Origin: Gonapodya prolifera JEL478
Taxonomy: Eukaryota > Monoblepharomycota > Monoblepharidomycetes > Monoblepharidales > Gonapodyaceae
Assembly (NCBI GenBank): GCA_001574975.1
Contig: KQ965735.1
Location: forward strand, 861,650-925,649
Length of the DNA stretch: 64,000 bases
Reading direction: 5' to 3'
Made by a program: the position numbers and the translations under genes
The notes under the pieces: generated by a model
Told to the model about the DNA's origin: nothing
The model's input: the letters and a program-made list of their open reading frames with translations, nothing else
Database searches by the model: none
Part shown: piece by piece, positions 43,249 to 53,519 of the stretch
Layout of the letters: each line of letters starts with the position of its first letter
Position numbering within the stretch: position 1 is the stretch's first letter

Positions 43249-46033
43249 CTATCTTGCTGTCATGACATCGAGACTGCTGTTGTCGCCAGCAGTCGACTGA
43301 AGTAGCGAAGTCGAAGCATCCTCCACATTGGCAAGCCAAGACTTCACGTAGGGGTTGTTTGGGTCGGGAACCGGCTGAGGAGATCCAGGTGGAGAGTGAC
43401 GTGTAGAAACGTTACCGCGGGGCTCGTTTTCCACTGGCGAACGATGCGTTTCATTGTTTCCTTTCGAATTGCTTTGGTTTCGGGGCTTCTCCAACACCCA
43501 ATCAAACTCATGCTCAGCAGCAAGAAGGTCCAAGAGAGAGACACCAGGTAGGCGAGAAATCATATTTATGTCGTCCGGACGTGCATGGTTGGTGCGTTAG
43601 GGAACAACTGGAAGCATGACCGCCCAAAAATCTCTTCGCTGCATCGCAAGCAGATTGAGGATATGATCGAGAGCGTTGTAGAAACGTGTGGATTGTGCAA
43701 CAAGGCGTGGAGCCTCAGAGAGTGTGGTGAACAGTCCTACTCCAGCGAATTGACAGGATCTCGCCGTTACCTCAGCCTAGACGCGTTTCGTATAAGTATC
43801 CATCTTTGCGTGAAAGACTTCTCGTTTACGCTTCTTCCTCATTATCGCTGCAGAAGAAGTTGGACGCCGCTGCTTCGAATTCTGGTCTTGGCTCGACTGC
43901 GATTCGGTAAGCGATAGACGGGAGGAAAGGGATCGGGAGAGAATTCAATCTCAAGGTTGCGCAATGTTTTTGACCTCTTCCGAAAGGAAAGGACGGAGTT
44001 TGTGGAGTTTGGCGGCGGTTGCGAGGAACTAATCTCTTTGCACACACTCGCCGAGTCGGTATTCTTACCCCTCGGAGCTATGGATGAACTTGTTTGTACT
44101 TTCAACGTTTCTTATTCAATAGCAGCGCAATTCAAGTATGCAAAGTCACTATCGTCTGCAACCACGTCCTCGTTGGGGTCAGAGTTGGAAATGGTGGCAC
44201 AAGTCATATTCTCAGGCGACTGCATTTACTGGTTCCGCTCCAGTGGTATCGTGAAGCATCATCCTGTTGCGAGCATAACAACAATCAGCGCCAATCCTGC
44301 ACATTGACAAAATGTTCTTCCATTCCCCACCGCCTCCTGTCCAACCCCTTGGCTTTGACTTCATACACTCCTCTCTACCGCAACGGACTCTGCCCAACCC
44401 TCTGCCCCGCCGCACCCGCGCCTCGCCCACGTCCTCTCCCCCTTCCTGCGCCCGTCCCTGTCCCCGCCGCTCCTTGCCCACGTCCTCTCCCGGCTCCAGC
44501 TCCTCCTCCAGCTCCCGCTCCTGACCCACTCGCTCCACCCCCGCCTCCACCCGCAGTGACCCCCACCCGCGCCCTAGTCCCACGATCGCCCCTACGCGCA
44601 CGCTCGGCCTCCTCGGCACGTATCTGCGCCAGCGTCGCCGACTGCTGCCCTGCTGCGTGCGCATGGGTTGCTGGCGTCACATGTGTCGCGGTCGTGGGGA
44701 ATGAGGCGGTTGCGGTGGCGGTGGCGGGGGCGGGAGGGTAGGGAGGGTACGGCGCAGGAGGCGGAAACGTCGCCCCCGGGGGAAACGTAGACGGGTTCGT
44801 TGGCGTGACGAGACCTGAGGAGCGGGCGGGGGTTGTGGTTGTTGCGGGTGAGAAGGCGCCCGGGGTGGTGAGTGTGGGTACGGGGAAAGGATTGGGGAAG
44901 GCGAATGCTGGGGCTGTTGGGGTGTGGGGGCGTGGGTGGGAGGTGGGAGATGGGAGGTGGAAAAATGGCCAGAGATGGGTGAGAATTGAAATGGTGCCGG
45001 CGTTGTGTGGTGCAACTTCCAGTTCCCTCCCTCGCTCGCCTCGCTTCGCATTCCCACCTTTCGACAGCCGTGGGAGCCGTGAATTTCATTCTCAGCCCCT
45101 GCCCTCGATGTGTGTCCATTCCCATCTCAACTCTTGACACTTCCATTGTCATCCGCAACCTGCAATCGTTCCCATTTCCCATCCTCGACTCTCTCGAGTG
45201 GAGACTTTGCAATTCGCCATACTCGTGATGTTTCCGTTTCCGTTCCCCGTCCCCGACTCCAGACTCTTGTCATCGTCCACCCTCAACACGTTCCCTTCCA
45301 ACTCCACTCCTGACGATTGTATTCCCAGCTCCAGTCGACCCGGCCCTCCGTGAAACTTCTGTTCCAAGTCCTATCGACTCCCTCGACTCGTTTCCATTCC
45401 CAGTCCCCGCTGGTGTCCCACTCCCACGCATTCACGCTGCATCCTCCAGGCTCCTCTTACGCACCCACCCCACTCAATTTCCACCCGACCCCTTCCCGCT
45501 CTCCGCTTGTTATCTCGCCTGGTCCATTTACCCTCCTATCACTTCGTGGAATATGTTGCCCACTCCATGCCCGTTCCGTGGATCAGGCCTCGCGATTCAG
45601 ACCGAGTCCTTCCCCCTCTCAACACCCAACACCAACCTGGCGGCGGTCTTCCCCCAAACTGCGTGGCGGCAAATGGCGAGTACGGCGTCTGCGACACGGA
45701 TCTGTCCGCGGAGTGCATGGACACGGACTGCGAGTTTGGGGTGAGCACCGTGTCTCTGGCCCACTCTGCCAAGTTGACGGAGGACGAGTGGGACGAGAGC
45801 GCGGACGCGGGCGTGGCAGAGACGGAGTGGATCGACATTGGGTGTGCGGGCGTGTGGGCAGAGTGTGGAGCGTGCGGCGCGAGTGCGTGTGCCTCTCTCA
45901 GCTTATCGAACTGCGGGCGGAGTGGGAGTGAGTCAGCAGTCTGCGCGCATTCCCCCAGCCGCGCCACAGCATCCACCTCGTTGACATCGTCGTCTCCCAG
46001 CGCGATCGCAGTCGGCGCGCGCGTCCTCAGCAT
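43249..46033 (-). CDS. Unknown low-complexity gene, model incomplete
   Basis: Two stretches read as real coding sequence. From Met at about 46033 to about 45610: MLRTRAPTAIALGDDDVNEV, then GECAQTADSLPLRPQFDKL, then a Ser/His/Ala-rich part with NLAEWARDTVLTPNS. From about 44960 to 44375: a Pro/Thr/Ala-rich part (TTTTPARSSGLVTPTNPS) followed by QSATLAQIRAEEAERARRG and a Gly/Ala/Arg-rich tail. A third frame, 43563-43249 (MISRLPGVSLLDLLAAEHEF, ending with NPYVKSWLANVEDASTSLL), may be its C-terminus or a separate gene. I could not fix the introns. No domain recognised. The composition suggests a disordered regulatory protein, but this is inference. Confidence 0.3.
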
Positions 46034-46209
46034 TTTGTGCCGTAGAGTGTTGCAGGGTGGAGTGTGCAGAGAATTTTGCCGTCGAGGCCGCAGCACTACC
46101 CAAACGGCAAACCGCTCTCTGATTCCCCGTGGTGCACTCCGTGGTGCAGCTCCCTCCAGTCCTTCTCCATTCCTTCCCCTCCCCTTCCTTTACTTAATCC
46201 CCCTTCTCG

Positions 46210-47226
46210 CAGTTCTCATTTCCCCAAAATGTCCCAACACATGGAGCGAAAACGTGGTCGATGCAATCAAAGGTCTCCTTTCAAACTTGGACAACCAAGA
46301 AATTGCAGCCAGCTTTGTGAGCTTGGCGATCGCCCGATTGACTCCATACCATCTCTCTGCCGAGGTCGCACACGCGCTCGGCTGCGGCTACGGATGTCGT
46401 CATTGACACAGTGCGGTGCACGTTTGACGCCTGCTACTACGAACTGCAAGGGAAATCATTTCCGGACAGTCGGTACCGTTTCGTAGTCGATCTCATTACA
46501 AAAGTCCCTGGTAGCTTTTTGTCCTCCGTTCACGGGACCGGATTCCTCGCATCCACCCCTATTGCCGGAACGGTCGCTAAGATTGTGTCGGCCGCGATGG
46601 CCGCGCGCAAGGCCCATGGCGATTGGATGCAGGATCCGCATTTTGGTTCCCTGGGAGCATTTCACCACTGTGCTTCATTCCTGACCACGCTGGTGGCGGC
46701 GTGTCACACGCTCGTCCCATATATTCTTGAAAAGGAACCAGCGCTTGTACCTTCGCTGTTGGATCTTCTTGTGGACAAGTGGAACCCGACGTCAGACCCT
46801 GCTCTGCAGTCGGACGATTTGCAGTGGTCCGCCGAAACCGCACTTGGACTGCTGTTTTCTATCATATGCGTTGCTGACGCAAGCAGCCTGTCCAGAATTA
46901 TCGAAATCGCGACAGCACCTGGTCGAAGGATGTACTCCACAAGTGGAGCCAACCAATTCACCCGTGGGTATCTAAGAGATACCCACGGAATGCAAAATTA
47001 TTGTCGATTTGATGATTACAACAGAACAGCGTGTTAACCCCAAAGACTTTGCCAGGGGACTGCTCCGTGATATTTGCGGCAACTACTCGTGCGCGGGGGC
47101 ACAACAGGCCAATTGCGATGGCTCAAAAAGTATCCGTGCTTTTTTAAGTGCGCAAGAAGCAAGCGCATTAAGTACTGCTCAAAAGCGTGCCAAAAGGCTG
47201 AACTGGCGGTCGTAGATATTTTGTAA
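46210..47226 (+). pseudogene. Degenerate MYND-finger-like gene
   Basis: A helical region reads WSENVVDAIKGLLSNLDNQE and AIARLTPYHLSAEVAHA. It then needs a one-base frame change near 46385 to continue as DTVRCTFDACYYELQGKSF through LGLLFSIICVADASSLSRI. Near the end, a different frame gives NYSCAG and CFFKCARSKRIKYCSKACQK, clearly a MYND zinc finger. One zinc-binding Cys is replaced (C-A-R-S instead of C-x-x-C), and the usual W-x-x-H-K end is missing; it stops at 47226 after AELAVVDIL. Frame breaks plus the lost ligand suggest a pseudogene, though unseen introns are possible. MYND proteins usually mediate protein contacts. Confidence 0.5.
46962..46988. repeat. Perfect 12-bp inverted repeat, 3-base loop
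   Basis: CCGTGGGTATCT, loop AAG, AGATACCCACGG. It lies where the MYND-like gene loses its reading frame. It could be a transposon footprint or chance. Confidence 0.8.
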
Positions 47227-47328
47227 TGTATTTTGGTTTCTTGGAACCAGCAAGTGGAAGTCACCGAACTACCATGGCCCACTCAACATCCCTCTTTATA
47301 CAACCAGCGACGATCCCATTCAGGCAAC

Positions 47329-48933
47329 ATGACTATCCAGCGTCTCGTCCTCGTGGCGGTCCTTTCTGTGGCGCTTGCTCGCCCAGCATTCTCGCAAATG
47401 GCGTCACTGCTCCATGGTGTGTCGCGCGAGGGTTCAACATTTCCGGATCTTCGTGCATCACTTCGGCCTCGTCGCCCGTGGATCTATCGCCTTGGGGATC
47501 ATTGTGCCAGGCAAACCGATCGACATCACGTCGGCGCTCGCTCAGAAGTGGGGTATCGTGAATGGACGAGCGGTGAAATACGACCCGCGATTTGTCAATT
47601 GCTTCCAGGCCAACTGGATCGCTTCGAGGCAGTACGAAGCCAGTCTCGTGCAGATCGCAGACGCGGTCGATGCGCTGCAGCTTCAAGACTGGATGAGGAG
47701 AACGTGGATGCAAACTCCTGGAGTGTGGATTGCTGGAGATAATTTACAGAGGACAGACGCTCTCGAGTACCACTATTCTGGCCGGATGCCAACGGTGCCG
47801 CTTCCGAAAGACTTCCCGTTTAACAAGGGTGAACCAAACAATGGTGGCGGAGAACACTGCCTCTCGATTACAAGTGTCGCTAATGACTTCAATTGCATTG
47901 GATATGGCCTTCAGTTCATGGTGGAGAGATCCCTAGTGTACTGGCCGACGTTTTGGGTCACCACAAACGCAGTCTCGTACGAGATCTCCAAGGCTCCTCC
48001 AATGATTCTTTTTCAATTTAAGGCGAACTCATCCTTACTTAATTTTACACTTGCCGCTGTATCTTCTTCCAATCCGTCTTTTCTGCCCATATCTTCGGTG
48101 GGCAAATTAATCTGCGACCTCAACGTTTTCCCTTTCGACTGCAAAGTCAAATTCACAACTCCGGTATGTATATATCCTCCAGTAACTTGCCCAGATAATC
48201 ATCGTCTTACTCTTCTCGTCAGATTATGGCAGGAAGTTCATCTATTGCGTTCAATGTCACCGATAGCAACGGCGGTGCATCATTCACGACCATTTCGTAC
48301 GCTATTCACCCCAAGCCCGAAATCAAGTTTGGAAGTCACTTCCAACAAAACACCTGGGTCGAGACCAATTCTTCGCGCACGCGCGCAATCAGCACCATCA
48401 ATTTCCATTGACATCTTCGGATTAAGCGCTCCCCTTGCTTTGGCTACCACCTCGTCGAATGAAACCGTTTTCTCAGCGGCTGCTGCCAAGTGTTTTTTCG
48501 TCGGCAATGCTTTCTGCTGGCTCCACATGCCTCAAATTGTCGCGGGTTCAAGCAACGTTGCCTTCACCGTGTCGGATACTTAGGGGGCCAGAGCAACACT
48601 TCAGGTCCTCCTGGATGTGTACACACTGCCCTCTATGACGCTTCAAAATAAACCTGCCCGCACCGTTATAACTCTTCCAGCTGTGCGCTCTTCGCTGGGA
48701 ATAACCATAGCTGGTTCTTTGACCTCTTTGACAGTCACCACAGACAATACAGGCCTTAGGTACAGTGTCCTGCTGGAGGTCTCCCTGGAAATTGTGCGGT
48801 TCCTTTCGGCAACCCTGTAGTGCCATCTCAGAATGAATACCAAGCCAGTATCGTCTTGACAGACTCGGCAAAGAACAGTGTTGCGATGAAGTTCACGGTC
48901 GCACGGTTCAACGTCATTAACTTATCACAATGA
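47329..48933 (+). pseudogene. Secreted C-type-lectin-like protein with tandem C-terminal repeats, frame-broken
   Basis: Exon 1 encodes a signal peptide (MTIQRLVLVAVLSVALARPA). A GTGTGT...CCAG intron joins it to the lectin-like domain: CFQANWIASRQYEASLVQI, TPGVWIAGDN, NKGEPNNGGGEHC, NDFNCIGYGLQFMVE. This is the C-type lectin core with G-E-P-N-N and the conserved Cys pairs. Downstream are three related repeats of about 60-70 residues, sharing a Cys-x(5-10)-Cys block and then AGSSSIAFNVTDSNGGAS, AGSSNVAFTVSDT and YQASIVLTDSAKNSVAM. Between repeats 1 and 2 the frame changes. Repeat 2 has an in-frame TAG at 48581-48583 in the middle of the shared motif. Repeat 3 needs another one-base shift near 48775. 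The end at 48933 is the stop of repeat 3. Either it is a decaying gene or it has introns I cannot place. The N-terminal lectin part is intact. Confidence 0.55.
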
Positions 48934-49610
48934 AAAATGCAGAGAGCAGGTAGAGTCGGCAGCAAAGCCATCACGTAACTTAGCACGGATGTAATATACT
49001 GTGCTGTGAGCAAAGATTTGAGCGCAAGCGATGGCACGTGCGTAAAAGTAAAGGAAAATTTTGAAAGTGGATGCACAGTGGCATGAAGGGACAGGAGATA
49101 CAAGATTGAATATATGATTCAAGCAGGCGCGTAAAATAACTAGATGCTTAGGATGAGTGCGTTTGTGAAATTAATTGCATTGTTGCAACGGATACCGACG
49201 TGTGCATGGGATGGTATTTGACAGGGTACTTGGTTGGCTCGGATGTCATCAAGCACAGTACTAGTGGAGTCTGAACAGGCTTCAAAAGAATGTCCCAGCT
49301 TCCACCGAGGTTCTGCAGTCAATTCATTAGATATAACGTCGCGGAATGACCAGAGTAGCGGGAAACTGAGTCAGTGGGTTGAAAGTTGGAGGCGACCGCA
49401 GTTGTCGGTGGCCACAGATTGCCAGCCTTTGCCAGCCAACACGCTCGCATTGCCCACTCACGCTCTCCCCACGCACCTCGCGCCACACGCCCACGTCCCG
49501 CACTCGCACGCGCTGCATCGCCCACTCGGGACTCGCGGGGACTCGCTCTTGGTCTGCCCGCGCCGCATCCACGTCTGCTCGCCTGCTCATAGTCGCTCCA
49601 CCACGCGTAA
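48934..49610. other. Intergenic, upstream of SEC63
   Basis: Frames on both strands at 49234-49640 arise from His/Arg/Ala-rich GC sequence and do not look coding. This should hold the SEC63 promoter. Confidence 0.45.
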
Positions 49611-52600
49611 ATGGCTGGAATGAAGTGCGCATTCACTCACTCTGCTCAACCCCTGTTCATTTTCTCATGCTTTCCATCGTCCATCCCTCTACTCTCCTCC
49701 CCAACCCACCCTTTTGTCTCCCCTTTCTCTTACAGGTACAACTACGACGAGTCGGGCCTCTACTTCTCTTACTTCCTCATCTCCTTCCTCTTCATCGGCC
49801 TGCTTCCATGGACCTACTCGCTCTACCAGGAGTTTACGGACTCGTCCGACTCTGGTTTGTTTCTCACTCTCGGTCTCGCTCCGATAAACTCCGACCTCAC
49901 CTCAATTTGAATCACGCTCCAGCCGCAAAGTCGAAACTCGCCTGCTCCTGCGACGACTGCACACGAAAACGCGCGTCTTCAATCTCGAGGAGTAAGAAGC
50001 GTGGAAAGGATTCGCAGTGGAAGTGAGTCTCTTCGGTTTGGCGGGGGTGATTGAAACGGAACAGGGGCAGAGAATGACGCTCTACAAAGGACGTCAAAAA
50101 TATGGTGGAGAGAGGTGGTGCTGTTGGCGAAGATGGACGGAGAAGATGGACGAGACGGATTAGTGGACTTGTCACAAGGAGAACATCGCGTCACGTGTGG
50201 CATGGACAGACAGAGGACACGTGTGTCGGACACGAAGTGCGTGTGACTGAGCGGACTGGAGACACGGGGGGCATATGTTGCTTCACGGACTAGTGAGCAG
50301 TGGGAACTGGAAGGTGACTCATGATACTAGTCTTCATGGGATTGTGGGACTGAACAGACAGGACTGATGCGTCTTTTCACCACGGAGAGAAGATAACTAG
50401 AGGCTTTCTGGAGAGACGTGTCTTCGGGCGAAAAGAGGACGGCACGACGTCCGAGTACTACCTGTTTTGTTTTCACGGAGGAGAAAAACGACAACCCTGA
50501 CAATGGACTTACCTCCACCGCCCCGCTCACAGACTCATCGCCACGGCCGTTGGCTACGTCACGCTCCTCTTCCTCCTGTACAAAATCTCCACCACGTCCT
50601 CGGGGGAACCCGAGTTGTACAATCCGTACAAGATCCTCGGGATTTCCGAGGGCGCCGACTCCACCGAGATCCGGCGCGCGTTTCGGAAGTTGTCCCTGGT
50701 GTGGCATCCGGATAAAGTGGATGAGGAGAAGAAGGACGCGGCGGGGGAGATGTATGTCGAGATTAGCAAGGCGTATAAGGCGTGAGTATCTGTGGTGAGG
50801 GTCGGTGGTGGGTTGGGGAGACGGGGCTTGGGAAGTCTGGAGTGCCTGGGCAGGTGGATTGGGAGATAATAGCTGTGAAGTAATGGATGTCCGGTGTTGG
50901 TGTGGAGCAATTACGTGCAGGAGTGCAGAGCCATGATTGCAGACGTTGGACGGTGCCGCGCGGCGTGAGCGAGTGATGTCTGAGAAGACGTGGGGGACAC
51001 CATTGTGTTGGTGCGTGAGGAAGGCAGGATGGCGGAGGGGAATAACCTGTGAGGAGGCGTATATTCTCGCCGTGCGTGTGTGGCCTTCTCTTGGAGAACC
51101 ATTTGCGAGTTGTACTCACTCTTTCGCTCATCTTTGCCCTCCCTCTTCACACGTGACAGTCTCACCGACGAAGATATCCGCAAGAATTGGGAGGAGTTTG
51201 GTCATCCTGACGGGAAGCAGGGTTGGTTTTGTTTCTCACCTCGCTCTCTCTTTTGTTGGTGCCAACCCCATCCCCCACTCCTTTCCCACCCCTAGCCGTC
51301 TCGGTCGGTATTGCCCTTCCCGCATGGATGGTCGACGCCGCGGGCCGAAACAAGGTGCTGGCCATGTACGTCGTCGTGTTGGGGATCGGGTTGCCGATTT
51401 TTGTGGTGCGTGGTCTGCCCGGCGTGTGGAGGTGCGGGGACAAAGAAGTGGAAGTTGACATACTCGTGTTTGCTATCCGCATCGCCCTATGCGCAATCCA
51501 TCCCCCTGCCTGGTCATCCATTCACCACCATTGCACGCGCATATCACACCAACATCCAGTCCCGCTGGTGGAGCTCGGCCAAAGACTACTCTCCCAGCCG
51601 CGTGCTGTACAAAACAGGCGACCTCCTGAAAGCCGCCCTGCGTGTCGAAAATATGCGCTTCTCCCAATTCCTCGAACTCCTCTCGTTGGCCTTTGAATGG
51701 AAACTGGACGAATTCCCCCTTGCAGACGGGCGGATCGTTAAGGGTCTCTCGCAAAACACACCGGAGGAACTGTCCAAGCTGTACACCATCGTCAGGGACG
51801 CCTTCGACGAGCGCACGGGGGAACGCTTCGAGAAGCCCAAAAAGCTTCTCTTCAACGCGCCCGTGGACGACCCGACGTGGTGGAAGGTGCTGCTGCTGCT
51901 GTACGCCCACTTTGCCCGCGTGCGGTTCGGCGACTCTGCCCTCGAGGCACGCTGGGAGGAGGAGCGGAAACTCGTCGTGGAGAAGTCGCTCCATCTCGTG
52001 GGTGCCATGTTGCAGACGGCAGCGGCCAATTATCCCTTCACGGGCAACGTAATTGCCCTGATAGAGCTCGGACAGTGTTTGGTACAGGCCCTGTGGATTC
52101 ACCAGAGCCCCTTGTTGCAGTTGCCGTATGTTGATAGAGAGATCATGAAGCATACTAAGACAAAGAAGGTGAGGGCTTGTGTAAGGGAAAAGGCTGTGCT
52201 GTTCTTGACTGACTCGCGGTATTGCTCGTGCTTGTGCTCGGCTCGCTCCCAAAGCGTGAGATCAAAACCATCCCCCAGCTGTTGGAAATGAAGCCCGAGG
52301 ACCGTCAGCAGCTCTTACGCACTCTCCAACCGGACCAGTACCGCTCATGCCTGCTAGTTGCCCAGGGCTACCCCATCGTCGAGGTCGCGTCAGCCGAGGC
52401 TAAAGTCCTGGGCGAGGAGCGCGTCATCCCTGAGAGTTTTGTCACCCTTTTTGTCCGTATCCGTATGACCACCAAGCGCGCCGAGGGCGAGAATGTCGCC
52501 GAGGTGGAGCAGAGGCCGGAACTCTCGACCCAGGAAAGTGTATCCGGAAGCGATGGCGACGCAGTAGCTGGAGCGAAGGCGGCGGTCGATGCCAGCCCAG

Positions 52601-53388
52601 GTGCCAACGGGCCCGCCACGAAGGGCAAGAAGGGGAAACCTGCCGCCGACGGTGCCACCAAGGCGGACGAAGGTGGAGCGGAGGAGGACGAGGAGGAGCA
52701 GAAGACGCTGTCGTGGTGGGAGACACCAAAGATGTCGAGTGAGCCCGTTCACGCACCGTTTTATCCTGCGGTGAGTTGGAAGATTTTTGATGTTGAAACG
52801 CGTGGCGAATGTACCGAACCCTTGTTTGTCTTCCTCTTGCACAGGATAAACGTCCCGGATGGTGGATCGTGTTTGGCTTCCGCGGTCCCAACAACAACAT
52901 CCCGCTCCTGTCCGTGTCCAAGCTGGTGGACCTCTCCGAGGGCAAGACCAAGGTGGCCAAGGTGACCTTCCGAGCCCCGCCAAAGGTCGGGGTGTACCAG
53001 TTTGTCATGTGGATCAAGTCGGACAGTTGGGTGGGCACGGATGTGTTCAAGGACGTCAAGGTGAGGAGCGCAGTTGCAGCTTAGAAAAGCGTGGTGTGGG
53101 TTTTGATGAACGAGGCTGTATACTTTCCAGCTCGTTGTGCAAGAACCTCTTCCCCAAACGGACGAACCCGACGACGATGACATCAGGTGGGTGGCAAGTT
53201 ACGGTTTTCATTTCATTGCACCTCTGTTGATTATTTTCGATCGTTCCAGCGAACCCGACGAGGACACCCTGGCGGGCGCGTTTACGGCAGCGAAGAAGGA
53301 GCTGGCACAAATGAAGCGTGAAATCACGGGTACGGCGAAGAAGTCGGGGGAGGACGAAGACGACGATTCGTCGTCGGACGAAGATTGA
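49611..53388 (+). CDS. SEC63: SEC63, ER translocation J-protein
   Basis: Eleven exons (49611-49624, 49736-49854, 49923-50022, 50533-50781, 51160-51221, 51296-51405, 51560-52168, 52255-52770, 52845-53060, 53131-53186, 53250-53388) give 729 residues. Start MAGMKYNYDESG is made by splicing a 14-bp first exon. Membrane helices: YFLISFLFIGLLPWTY, one before the J-domain (TLLFLLYKI), and VLAMYVVVLGIGLPIFVV after it. The J-domain has NPYKILGISEGADSTEIRRA and the HPD triad in SLVWHPDK, then LTDEDIRKNWEEFGHPDGKQ. The SEC63/Brl domain follows (GNVIALIELGQCLVQALW, SPLLQLPYVDREIM, TIPQLLEMKPEDRQ) and a conserved beta end (GWWIVFGFR, YQFVMWIKSDSWVG). The tail is acidic. It recruits BiP to the Sec61 channel. 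Introns 3 and 4 (510 and 378 bp) are much longer than usual here. Exon 3 carries a C-x-C-x2-C cluster. Confidence 0.93.
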
Positions 53389-53519
53389 TTCGCGTAGACA
53401 CGTGTACTGTTGTTTTGAATCGATTGTTGCATACCCTGCTCCACCGTGATTGTGGGCTGTGGGTGATCTCAGGACACAATCACGATCACACTTTCATTGG
53501 ACTCCCCCGAACCCCCCAC

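Noticed and set aside
44212-44741. Proline-rich plus-strand frame
   Set aside because: The minus strand here gives a more protein-like sequence (QSATLAQIRAEEAERARRG), so the plus frame is probably its complement.
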